64,000 nucleotides of DNA, taken from NCBI RefSeq assembly GCF_000018685.1, contig NC_010001.1, positions 946,001 through 1,010,000 on the forward strand. The letters are read 5' to 3'. This DNA comes from Lachnoclostridium phytofermentans ISDg. Lineage in GTDB: Bacteria > Bacillota > Clostridia > Lachnospirales > Lachnospiraceae. Position numbers and translations under genes: made by a program. The stretch's first letter is position 1. Each line of letters begins with the position of its first letter. The notes below the pieces were generated by a model. That model was not told the origin of the DNA. It made no database searches and was given only the letters and a program-made list of their open reading frames with translations. Shown here piece by piece: positions 35,140 to 42,604 of this stretch.

Positions 35140-35174
35140 ACGTCTGTTAGGGAAAATCTAACAGACGTTTTTTT
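35140..35174 (+). terminator. Terminator with no gene in front of it, upstream of yitT
   Basis: ACGTCTGTTAG (35140-35150) pairs perfectly with CTAACAGACGT (35158-35168), followed by seven T's. No plus-strand reading frame precedes it. A TATAAT is present at 34978-34983, so a short transcript of about 180 nt (small RNA or attenuated leader of the YitT gene) may end here. The rest of 34813-35284 shows no gene. Confidence 0.65.
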
Positions 35175-35210
35175 GAACAGATTTAGTGTGAAAAAAACAA
35201 GCCAAGAGTT

Positions 35211-35242
35211 TTTGTTTCTGAGTTATCCTTGGCGCAAACTTC
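35211..35242. repeat. Dispersed 32-bp repeat, copy 2
   Basis: It matches 8094-8125 at 27 of 32 positions. Here GCCAAG (35201-35206) can also pair with CTTGGC (35228-35233). It lies directly upstream of the YitT gene. Confidence 0.6.
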
Positions 35243-35284
35243 GGATGCGTGGTAAGCGTGTACAGAAATGGAGGTTAAAATAGG

Positions 35285-36148
35285 GTGAAACTATTACGTA
35301 ATTTGTTAATTATCATATTTGGTAATTTTCTTTACGCAGCAGGGGTAGTATTTTTTATTCTACCTTCCGGATTAATTACTGGAGGTACGACGGGGATAGC
35401 GTTGAGTGTAAATTATTTTTCTGGTTTGCCAGTATCCTATTTTGTATTTGGATTTAATCTTATTATGTTTTTATTAGGTTTGTTTATCTTGGGAAGAAGT
35501 TTTGCATTGACTACATTGGTGAGTACATTTTGTTTTCCATTTGCACTTGGTTTATTACAAAAAATAGTTGGAGAGTTTATAGTAACAAATGATATCTTTT
35601 TATGCACTCTCTTTGGTGGACTCTGTATAGGTACATCTATTGCACTTGTTATCAGGGTGGGTGCAAGCACAGGAGGAATGGATATACCACCATTGATACT
35701 GAACAAGTATCTGCATATACCTGTATCCATAACTTTATATGTTGCGGACTGTATTATTCTCGCACTACAGGCTATCTTTGGAGAAAAAGAAAAAGTTCTA
35801 TATGGTATAGTTTTAGTTTTAACCTACACCATTGTTTTGGATAAGCTTCTGATGTTTGGTACGAATAAGATGCAATTAAAAGTGGTAAGTAGTAAAGTAG
35901 AGCTTATTAAAGAAGCAATCATATCTGAGATTGATAGAGGTGTTACTCTTTTCCATGGACAAACAGGTTATTTAGAAAAAGAGACTGACATTTTACTTAG
36001 TGTAGTTTCCAACAGGGAACTTTATAAAGTGGAAAAATTAATTCATAAAATAGATGAAGATGCCTTTGTCATGATTAGTCGTGTCAGTGAAGTAAGAGGC
36101 AGAGGTTTTAGTGAAGGAAAGAAGTACATAACGAAAAAAACAGAGTAG
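35285..36148 (+). CDS. YitT-family membrane protein
   Basis: A 287-residue protein read from GTG 35285 with GGAGGT upstream. The N-terminal 190 residues hold about five membrane helices with the family motif LPSGLITGGTTGIALSVNY; the C-terminal 90 residues are a DUF2179 domain (DRGVTLFHGQTGYLEKETDILLSVVSNRE). YitT proteins are widespread in Firmicutes and of unsettled function, some being linked to transport or signalling. The gene stands alone, with a T-box promoter immediately downstream. Confidence 0.9.
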   Translation: MKLLRNLLIIIFGNFLYAAGVVFFILPSGLITGGTTGIALSVNYFSGLPVSYFVFGFNLIMFLLGLFILGRSFALTTLVSTFCFPFALGLLQKIVGEFIVTNDIFLCTLFGGLCIGTSIALVIRVGASTGGMDIPPLILNKYLHIPVSITLYVADCIILALQAIFGEKEKVLYGIVLVLTYTIVLDKLLMFGTNKMQLKVVSSKVELIKEAIISEIDRGVTLFHGQTGYLEKETDILLSVVSNRELYKVEKLIHKIDEDAFVMISRVSEVRGRGFSEGKKYITKKTE

Positions 36149-36167
36149 AAAGTGGCTTATTATGGGG

Positions 36168-36196
36168 TTGACAGCTAGAATTACGTTTGTTATAAT
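36168..36196 (+). promoter_or_regulatory. Sigma-A promoter of the tyrS T-box transcript
   Basis: TTGACA (36168-36173), a 17-base spacer and TATAAT (36191-36196) form a consensus promoter about 30 bases before the T-box. Confidence 0.88.
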
Positions 36197-36227
36197 CATA
36201 AAATCAAGTAAATAAATCATAGGCTAT

Positions 36228-36510
36228 GATAAGAAAGAGTAAAAATCATTGTAATCTAACAGAAAGTTGCCGGTAGATGAGAGGCGCAAGAGAGCAGATT
36301 TTGAATACATCTTTGAGCTTCACACCGAACGACTATAATAGTTTAAGTAGGCTGTTGACGGTATCCTGCACCCGTTATCGTGCTAGAGTATAACCATCGG
36401 TAAGGATGAGTACTCGAAGAGATTAGCTGTGCGAACAGTTAATAAAATTGAGGTGGTAACGCGTGATAATATCCCGCCCTCTGAAGTAATTCAGAGGGCG
36501 GTTTTTTTTC
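36228..36510 (+). promoter_or_regulatory. T-box riboswitch controlling tyrS
   Basis: The T-box sequence GAGGTGGTAACGCG (36450-36463) precedes the terminator CCGCCCTCTGAA/TTCAGAGGGCGG (36474-36501) and eight T's. In stem I the specifier loop reads GAATAC with TAC at 36306-36308, the tyrosine codon. Uncharged tRNA-Tyr should promote antitermination into tyrS. Confidence 0.95.
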
Positions 36511-36642
36511 GTTTAGAGTTGGAATAAAGTACCTTAATCGAATAAAACGCTCCCCTAAGAACGCTCATGACTTGAGAAAACGGTCTTTGATCTTCATAGC
36601 GATAAAACTTGATGGGATAGTGAAGAAAAGGAGAGAAATGAC

Positions 36643-37851
36643 ATGATTTGTGTGGATGAACAAATTAAAATTATTAAAAAAGGCGTATTGGATATGATGC
36701 GTGAGGAGGAGTTAAGAGAAAAGCTTAAGGTTTCCGTGGAACAGAACAACCCTCTCACAATTAAGCTTGGACTTGATCCTTCTGCACCAGATATTCATCT
36801 GGGCCATACAGTTGTTCTTCGTAAAATCAAGCAGATGCAAGACTTGGGGCATAGAGCGATTATTATTATCGGAGATTTTACTGGTCGTATCGGTGATCCT
36901 ACTGGAAAATCGAAGACAAGAAAACCTCTTACCGATGAACAGGTGAAAGAGAATGCAGCTACCTACATGGAGCAGATATTTAAAGTATTAGACAGAGAGA
37001 AAACAGAGGTTCGCTTTAATAGCGAGTGGTTATCAAAACTTAACTTTGAACAAGTAATATCATTAGCTTCCAGTATGACTGTAGCAAGATTATTAGAGCG
37101 TGATGATTTTCAAAATCGTTACAAAAATCAAGAAGCAATCGGTCTACATGAATTTTTCTATCCTTTAATGCAAGGCTATGATTCCGTCGAAATAAAAGCG
37201 GACATTGAATTAGGAGGAACAGATCAGACATTTAACATTTTAATGGGAAGAACTTTACAAAAATCAGTTGGAATGTCTCAGCAAATTGCTATGTTTATGC
37301 CAATCCTTGAAGGTCTTGATGGTATAGAAAAGATGAGTAAGAGTCTTGGTAACTATATTGGTGTAAGCGAATCTCCTCAGGTTATGTTCAAGAAAGTAAT
37401 GGAGGTTCCGGATCAGTTAATATTCCGTTACTTTGAACTTGTTACAGATGAGCATCCAGATGATATTGAAAAATTACGTATCGAGATGGAGCAGGGAAAA
37501 AATCCAAGAGATATTAAGCTTATCTTAGCTCGAATTATTACAAATCTTTACCATGGAGAAGAGGGAGCTAAGGCTGGAGAGGAATACTTTGAGCAAGTAT
37601 TTAAAGAAGGTGAGATCCCTGAGGATATGCCTGTGATTAAACTTGAAAAAGAGCAGGATAGCTTAGCTTCAGTTGCTGGTGTATTAGCAAGCGAAGGACT
37701 TGTTCCTTCTGCAAGTGAATTCCGTAGGTTAATTAAGCAAGGTGGAGTACAGTTAAACAGAGAAAAGGTATTGGATATTGACTGTGTTTTAACAGAACAA
37801 GAAAATGTCTTAAAAATTGGAAAGAAGAAGTTTGTACGATTAGTTTTTTAA
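36643..37851 (+). CDS. tyrS: Tyrosyl-tRNA synthetase
   Basis: A 402-residue class I synthetase. HIGH-type motif DIHLGHTV (His52-His55), KMSKS in GIEKMSKSLGNYIGV, and a C-terminal S4 domain (SASEFRRLIKQGGVQLN) are present. The IELGGTDQTFNILMGR segment and overall form are those of the TyrZ-like second type. AAGGAG nine bases before the ATG supports this start. The gene is under T-box control from the leader upstream and stands alone. Confidence 0.96.
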   Translation: MICVDEQIKIIKKGVLDMMREEELREKLKVSVEQNNPLTIKLGLDPSAPDIHLGHTVVLRKIKQMQDLGHRAIIIIGDFTGRIGDPTGKSKTRKPLTDEQVKENAATYMEQIFKVLDREKTEVRFNSEWLSKLNFEQVISLASSMTVARLLERDDFQNRYKNQEAIGLHEFFYPLMQGYDSVEIKADIELGGTDQTFNILMGRTLQKSVGMSQQIAMFMPILEGLDGIEKMSKSLGNYIGVSESPQVMFKKVMEVPDQLIFRYFELVTDEHPDDIEKLRIEMEQGKNPRDIKLILARIITNLYHGEEGAKAGEEYFEQVFKEGEIPEDMPVIKLEKEQDSLASVAGVLASEGLVPSASEFRRLIKQGGVQLNREKVLDIDCVLTEQENVLKIGKKKFVRLVF

Positions 37852-37969
37852 GAAATATTGCCGATATGTATCTAGTATAGTATCATAGAATTGACATATA
37901 CAAATGTAAATAAGAAAAATTATAGTATATAAGAATAAGAAAATTTTATAGACGGAGGAAGTTGGCCAA

Positions 37970-39172
37970 ATGAAGTATGACCAACCTAGTCAAGAGGAAA
38001 AAATTGATAAGAATACTAGTCTTAGAAAGTTTATTGAGGACAATCAAGATATTATATCGAAGCTAAGAGATAAGAAGCAGCCGTTGCATTATAGTATAGT
38101 TGGAGTAGATGAGATACAAGCTGCGACAGCAAAACAACAGGGGTACTATCAAGAGATGGTATCCCTGCTTATCGATAAAATAAACTTACCTCTACAACTA
38201 ATAGAGCAAGAGGAACTAAACAGTGTTGTCGCAGAAATGGAGGAAGATAATCTTTCCATAGTATTTGGTCATCCATTCGTAATAGATTGCGCAACTTCGA
38301 TATTATCTAACAAGGAAGAAAGTTTAGTACTAGTCACAAGGAAGAAAGACATGACTGCCCAAGAAGTACCATATGCTTATTGGGGAGTAGAGGAGTACCT
38401 TAGTAGTTACATCAAAGATACTATTTTAGAAGAGCACACCATACTTTTTAATACGGCTACAGATTTATGCCATGCAGTTTTGGATGGCGAGATAGAAGGT
38501 ATGTTGATAAAATATAGTACCTATGAGTCATATCTACAAGAGGGAAAAGATCTGTATCTAGTTTCTGATGTGACATTTCCATTACAAGAGTATATTGTAA
38601 TATCAAATCAACAGAAAGTTTTATTAAGATTTATGAAAAAATTTCTACCTTTTTATGATAATTACAATAAGTTAGAGCAGACATCAACAGCAGAAATCCG
38701 ATATCTTAGACCTATTGGGGGTATGAAGGAAGGAGTAGCGTTATGGACTTCTTCTATCATTATGGGACTGGCTTTTTTTATCACCCTCCTATATTTTGTT
38801 TTTCGTCGTCGGAGAGAAAAGAAGAGAAAACAAATTGCATCGGTTCTATATCAGGAATTAGCGGTACTTCACGATAATAATCAAGAAGTATTTATCGTAG
38901 ATTTATTAACAGGAAAGATTCGATCCAATCATCATTTTTCCTGCTTTTTTGAGAATCAAAATTCATTGCATCGTAAACACATGAGTCTTAAGGAATTATC
39001 GAATAAGATAGGGTTTAATTTTGAAGAACATTATCGTTATATCAGTCGTCAGTTTGATCGAACCTATCTGTTTCAGTATCAACTTTATCTTGGAGGAGTT
39101 CGGTATCTGGTGAAGGAAGAGGGAATTTTTGAACAGGGGATACTTGTTCTTCTGATATCAAAAGAAAGGTAA
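37970..39172 (+). CDS. Sensor-like membrane protein: extracytoplasmic-binding-like domain, one helix, PAS-like tail, no output domain
   Basis: A 400-residue protein I cannot name. Residues 40-250 resemble a type 3 solute-binding fold as found in sensor proteins (YSIVGVDEIQAATAKQQGYYQEMVS and similar). One hydrophobic helix lies at about 258-280, followed by RRRREKKRK. The last 115 residues look PAS-like. There is no signal peptide or first transmembrane helix to take the binding domain outside, and no kinase, GGDEF or EAL domain after the PAS-like part. GGAGG precedes the ATG, so the frame is probably expressed. It may be the degenerate remnant of a larger sensor. Confidence 0.6.
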   Translation: MKYDQPSQEEKIDKNTSLRKFIEDNQDIISKLRDKKQPLHYSIVGVDEIQAATAKQQGYYQEMVSLLIDKINLPLQLIEQEELNSVVAEMEEDNLSIVFGHPFVIDCATSILSNKEESLVLVTRKKDMTAQEVPYAYWGVEEYLSSYIKDTILEEHTILFNTATDLCHAVLDGEIEGMLIKYSTYESYLQEGKDLYLVSDVTFPLQEYIVISNQQKVLLRFMKKFLPFYDNYNKLEQTSTAEIRYLRPIGGMKEGVALWTSSIIMGLAFFITLLYFVFRRRREKKRKQIASVLYQELAVLHDNNQEVFIVDLLTGKIRSNHHFSCFFENQNSLHRKHMSLKELSNKIGFNFEEHYRYISRQFDRTYLFQYQLYLGGVRYLVKEEGIFEQGILVLLISKER

Positions 39173-39226
39173 AAACTAGGTTAAACAAATGGATTAATAT
39201 GCCATTAAAAAGTTTTAAAAAATTGC

Positions 39227-39255
39227 TTGACAAAACTCGTCTTCCTAAATATAAT
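39227..39255 (+). promoter_or_regulatory. Promoter of the tRNA pair
   Basis: TTGACA (39227-39232), 17 bases, TATAAT (39250-39255), about 35 bases before tRNA-Val. Confidence 0.85.
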
Positions 39256-39290
39256 AATAAATGTGCTCGTGAGAAACGAGACAGTGATAT

Positions 39291-39363
39291 GGGATCTTAG
39301 CTCAGCTGGGAGAGCATCTGCCTTACAAGCAGAGGGTCATAGGTTCGAGCCCTATAGGTCCCA
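39291..39363 (+). tRNA. tRNA-Val (anticodon TAC)
   Basis: A 73-nt cloverleaf: acceptor GGGATCT pairs with AGGTCCC (one G-T), anticodon stem TCTGC/GCAGA around CTTACAA (anticodon TAC), T-loop GGTTCGAGCCC. The discriminator is A and no CCA is encoded. Confidence 0.96.
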
Positions 39364-39386
39364 TTTTTACGGAAAAAAATAAATAT

Positions 39387-39460
39387 GGCGAAATAGCTCA
39401 GTTGGCTAGAGCATACGGTTCATACCCGTAGGGTCGTGGGTTCAAATCCCTCTTTCGCTA
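39387..39460 (+). tRNA. tRNA-Met (anticodon CAT), elongator type
   Basis: A 74-nt cloverleaf: acceptor GGCGAAA pairs with TTTCGCT (G-T at position 1), anticodon stem TACGG/CCGTA around TTCATAC, T-arm GGGTTCAAATCCC. The paired first base argues against initiator tRNA. It lies 23 nt after tRNA-Val in one transcript. Confidence 0.95.
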
Positions 39461-39491
39461 TTCTCTAAAGACGTTGCACAGTAATGCAACA

Positions 39492-39538
39492 AAAAAAGCC
39501 TGCAGGCTGGTAATACTTCCAGTCTGCAGGCTTTTTTG
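39492..39538 (+). terminator. Terminator of the tRNA operon
   Basis: AAAAAAGCCTGCAG..CTGG (39492-39510) pairs with TTCCAG.CTGCAGGCTTTTTT (39517-39537). Confidence 0.88.
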
Positions 39539-39721
39539 ATTTATCAAATCTTAAATCCTATGGAAATCCCAAATTCTATTCACGACGATCTCTATTCACC
39601 CCATTAACAATATAATGAATAAAATATTCAAATATGAAGATAATACATAAAAATATTGGAGGTATTCACATAATACCAAAGTTGAAAATTTAAACAGGAT
39701 GAAGTTTTAAGACAGGGAGGG

Positions 39722-39744
39722 CAAAGGCTCGCCTTTTGTTTTTT
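39722..39744 (+). terminator. Small terminator-like hairpin in front of the DUF998 gene
   Basis: CAAAGG/CCTTTTG with a CTCG loop, followed by TTTTTT, about 25 bases before the start codon. It could attenuate this gene. The remainder of 39539-39721 contains no gene I can support. Confidence 0.45.
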
Positions 39745-39766
39745 ATATTTCGATTGGAGGCATTTT

Positions 39767-40411
39767 ATGAAATTAAATAAGTGGCTTATTCCATTTGGGA
39801 TGATAGGCGTCCTTTCTTTCCTTTTACTTGATGTATTTGGGAAAATTCTTTGGCCAGAATATAACCCTATAACGACGTACGTCAGCAAATTGGTTACAGA
39901 TGAGGCGCCGCATGTTCATCTCATGCGGTTTTTTTTGAATACCTATACAGTCTGCTTTTTATTATTCTCCTTAGGGATGACTATCTTATCTTTCAGCAAA
40001 TACCACATATATGTTAAATTAGGATACACGGTTATGTTTGCTTCAGCATTAATATCTGTGATTGGGTATGGTGGTTATCCAATAAGTATGGTGCTTATTT
40101 TCAGCAAAAATGATATTATCCATGTGGTAGTTACTGTCACAATACTCTGTGCTACTGCTCTTTCCATTTTATTGATTACAATTGGGTATTTAAAACAGGA
40201 GAAATTAAAAATTTTAGGTCTTATAACTCTTGTGGCATTTCTTTTCTTTGTTGTATTTAACCTTTGGCACCTTTATGCGATACTAAACGGATATCATATT
40301 TTAGGTTTTATTGAGAGGATTATCTTTTACACCGTTCATGCCCTGACCGTAATATTATCTTGGGTTTATACGTTTAGAAAAAACAGGTTAATTGAGGAAG
40401 CCGCTCGATAA
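39767..40411 (+). CDS. DUF998-family integral membrane protein
   Basis: A 214-residue protein with about six to seven hydrophobic helices. The N-terminal pattern (LIPFGMIGVLSFLLLDVFGKILWPEYNPITTYVSKL) matches the DUF998 signature, in which a YNPIS..VSELG-type motif follows the first helix. TTGGAGGC precedes the ATG. The function of the family is unknown. It lies alone after the tRNA pair and ends in a hairpin overlapping its stop. Confidence 0.75.
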   Translation: MKLNKWLIPFGMIGVLSFLLLDVFGKILWPEYNPITTYVSKLVTDEAPHVHLMRFFLNTYTVCFLLFSLGMTILSFSKYHIYVKLGYTVMFASALISVIGYGGYPISMVLIFSKNDIIHVVVTVTILCATALSILLITIGYLKQEKLKILGLITLVAFLFFVVFNLWHLYAILNGYHILGFIERIIFYTVHALTVILSWVYTFRKNRLIEEAAR

Positions 40412-40425
40412 AAGAGTGGCTCCTT
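40395..40425 (+). terminator. Hairpin at the end of the DUF998 gene
   Basis: AGGAAGCCGCTC (40395-40406) pairs with GAGTGGCTCCTT (40414-40425), overlapping the stop codon and followed by T-rich sequence. Confidence 0.6.
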
Positions 40426-40433
40426 ACTTTATC

Positions 40434-40489
40434 TAGAACATGCTTTGTTCTATAGAACATAATTTAGTCATATATATTATTTATATAAT
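40434..40489 (+). promoter_or_regulatory. Palindromic operator-like site and -10 element before a small gene
   Basis: TAGAACA (40434-40440) and TGTTCTA (40446-40452) form an inverted repeat, and GTTCTATAGAAC (40447-40458) is a perfect 12-bp palindrome. TATAAT follows at 40484-40489. The site sits where a regulator would contact the -35 region. The regulator is unknown. Confidence 0.5.
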
Positions 40490-40507
40490 CCATCAAGAGG
40501 TATTGCC

Positions 40508-40654
40508 ATGGAGTTATCTGATTTAGATAATCTGGCGGCTTTACTTAATAGTTGCAAGGTAATGTGTACGGGGGCGTTTAATTCGAAAATCGTGAATCAC
40601 TTTATAAGAGAACATGATTATGTTATAAACAAAATAACAACCTGCATTAAATAA
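40508..40654 (+). CDS. 48-residue small protein in its own transcription unit
   Basis: ATG 40508 follows AGAGGT at an ideal six-base distance and opens a 48-residue frame ending in TAA 40652-40654. The product begins MELSDLDNLAALLNSC, has three cysteines and no membrane helix, and resembles no family I know. A promoter-like palindrome region lies before it and a perfect terminator 15 bases after it. This arrangement argues for a real small gene or a dual-function small RNA. Nothing in the neighbourhood reveals its job. Confidence 0.5.
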   Translation: MELSDLDNLAALLNSCKVMCTGAFNSKIVNHFIREHDYVINKITTCIK

Positions 40655-40669
40655 TATAATTTTAATAGT

Positions 40670-40702
40670 TGCGTCGGTTTGAAATAAACCTACGCATTTT
40701 TT
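40670..40702 (+). terminator. Terminator of the small-ORF unit
   Basis: TGCGTCGGTTT (40670-40680) pairs with AAACCTACGCA (40686-40696) with one mismatch, followed by TTTTTT. From 40703 to 40993 I see only the promoter region of the next gene; no riboswitch class is recognised there. Confidence 0.82.
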
Positions 40703-40993
40703 AATGCCAAAAGGTAGTTAGTAAGAGTTCAAAAACCGATTTATAAGGCTAGAATTGTTCCAAAGCCCATTTATTTATAAGTACAAATCATAGAAAGCAT
40801 TACTAATTATAATAACTACTAATATTGAAATAGGCGCTAAAATCAACTATAATTCAACATGTCCGATACAAGTCAAAGGAAGATGCCAATTACATATCTG
40901 CATTTTGTTATTGATCGGCATGCAATTATCCAAAGTTTTTACGGGTAGGCGACATAAAAATGCAGCTTACAAATTAACGGGAGGAATCGTATT

Positions 40994-42166
40994 ATGAAGA
41001 AGAAAGCGCTCAGCTTACTTATGACAGTAGCTCTAGCAGCAACCTTATTTGCAGGTTGTGGAAAAAAGGATGAAGAAACAAAAGCACCAGTGGGAAGTGA
41101 GAATTCTGTAGATGGAGATAAGAAAGACTTATTTGCTCCAATCGCTAAAGAAGACTTAAAGATTGGTGTAATCCACATCACTAACCCTGCGGAAGGTTCT
41201 GGTTATACATATACTCATGATGTTGGTATTCAGGGTATGCAGAAGAATATCGGCTTAAATGATAATCAGATTATTAGAAAGAACAATGTAAATGATCAGG
41301 ATCCTGTAGCAATTCGTAACGCAATTGAAGAGTGTATCGAAGAGGGAGCAAAATTAATCTTCGCTACAAGCTGGGGATACATGGATACTGTTGAAGCTTT
41401 GGCTGTAGAGCATCCGGATGTAATCTTTTCTCATGGTACAGGATATAAATCAAATGGTAGCAACTTTAATAACTATTTCGGCAGAATTTATCAAGCTAGA
41501 TACTTAACAGGTATCGCAGCTGGATTAAAGACTACAAGTAATAAGATTGGTTATGTAGCAGCTTGGGGTAAAGAAAACTCTGAGGTAACTGGTGGTCTTG
41601 ATGCATTTGCAATGGGTGTTTACTCTGTAAACCCAGAAGCTAAGGTTTATGTAAAAACAACTAGTAGCTGGTTTTCTCCTGAAGGTGAAGCAGCGGCAGC
41701 GGAAGCTTTAATCGCTCTTGGATGTGATGTAATTGGTCAGCACTGTGATACACCAAACCCTATGACAGCAGCAGAAGCAGCTGGAGTATTTGGCGTTGGT
41801 TATAACTCTGATATGACTAAGGATGCTCCAAAGGCAGTTCTTACTTCTGCTCTTTGGAATTGGTCAGCATACTACACTACAGCAGTTAAATCTGTTATTG
41901 AAGGAACTTGGGATGGAAGTAACTACTTTGGTGGTATGGCAGAAGGTTTAATCAATATTTCTCCATTATCTGATCTTTGTGCACCAGGTACAGAAGAGAA
42001 AATTGCGGAAGCTGAAGCAAAGATTAAGTCTGGTGAATGGGATGTATTCACTGGTGCTATCGAAACTAATGATGGTCAAACTATTGGTGAAGAAGGAAAA
42101 TCTTTAGATGATGCTACAATTACTGCTGGTATCAACTGGTATTTCAAGAATGTAGTGGAAGACTAA
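40994..42166 (+). CDS. BMP-family substrate-binding lipoprotein of the second importer
   Basis: A 390-residue lipoprotein with lipobox FAGC (Cys22), a short charged linker and a BMP fold (KIGVIHITNPAEGSGYTYTHDVGIQGM, FATSWGYMDTV, IGYVAAWGKENSEVTGG). It belongs to a different BMP branch from the protein encoded at 27946: the N-terminal motif lacks the D.G.IND.SFN consensus. The following genes encode the double ATPase and two permeases, so a nucleoside or nucleobase-type ligand is likely. GGGAGG precedes the ATG. A stable hairpin and a 13-bp tandem repeat separate it from the ATPase gene. Confidence 0.9.
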   Translation: MKKKALSLLMTVALAATLFAGCGKKDEETKAPVGSENSVDGDKKDLFAPIAKEDLKIGVIHITNPAEGSGYTYTHDVGIQGMQKNIGLNDNQIIRKNNVNDQDPVAIRNAIEECIEEGAKLIFATSWGYMDTVEALAVEHPDVIFSHGTGYKSNGSNFNNYFGRIYQARYLTGIAAGLKTTSNKIGYVAAWGKENSEVTGGLDAFAMGVYSVNPEAKVYVKTTSSWFSPEGEAAAAEALIALGCDVIGQHCDTPNPMTAAEAAGVFGVGYNSDMTKDAPKAVLTSALWNWSAYYTTAVKSVIEGTWDGSNYFGGMAEGLINISPLSDLCAPGTEEKIAEAEAKIKSGEWDVFTGAIETNDGQTIGEEGKSLDDATITAGINWYFKNVVED

Positions 42167-42204
42167 TTAATTAAAATAATTTTAATTGAGGGATTATAAT
42201 TTTA

Positions 42205-42243
42205 GGGTGTTGCAAATAGAAAATAACATTGTTTGCAACACCC
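42205..42243 (+). terminator. Stable hairpin after the second BMP gene
   Basis: GGGTGTTGCAAA (42205-42216) pairs perfectly with TTTGCAACACCC (42232-42243). There is no T-run, so it may protect the upstream mRNA or give partial termination. Confidence 0.6.
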
Positions 42244-42302
42244 ATATTATGTTTGAAAAGTTGATTTTTGGTTCGTAATCTAGTTATTAATTAAGGTAAT
42301 GT

Positions 42303-42444
42303 GAATAAGTAATATGATTGAGAAATTGATCAAGTAAAGTGATTAAGTAAAGTGATTAAGTAAAGTGATTAAGTAAAGTGATTAAGTAAAGTGATTAAGT
42401 AAAGTGATTAAGTAATGTGATTAAGAAATGTAATTAAGAAATGT
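42303..42444 (+). repeat. 13-bp tandem repeat array (about 11 units)
   Basis: Unit GATTAAGTAAAGT. Positions 42328-42444 hold nine contiguous 13-base units, of which five consecutive ones (42341-42405) are identical. Two further degenerate units lie in front. It is non-coding and sits in the 438-base gap between the binding-protein and ATPase genes. Confidence 0.92.
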
Positions 42445-42604
42445 GGTACACAAGGATGTTATGAGATTGTAGTATCCATAATTAGTATATAGTTATTTTA
42501 ATTCTAGATAAAGGATAAATTGACTTTACTTGGTATAGATAGTATGATTGGGAATGTCATAATTTCAAGAAAATTGTAGAAGAAAAGGACATGGAGGATA
42601 TCTT

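Noticed and set aside
40434..40458. GAAC...GTTC repeats considered as a LexA (SOS) box
   Set aside because: The spacing between GAAC and GTTC is seven bases, not the four of the Gram-positive SOS box; kept only as an unassigned operator.
40703..40993. Long leader of the second BMP gene considered as a purine or 2'-deoxyguanosine riboswitch
   Set aside because: The conserved junction nucleotides and the two loop motifs cannot be found.
42303..42444. Regular repeat array considered as a CRISPR
   Set aside because: The 13-bp units are contiguous with no unique spacers and no cas genes are present.
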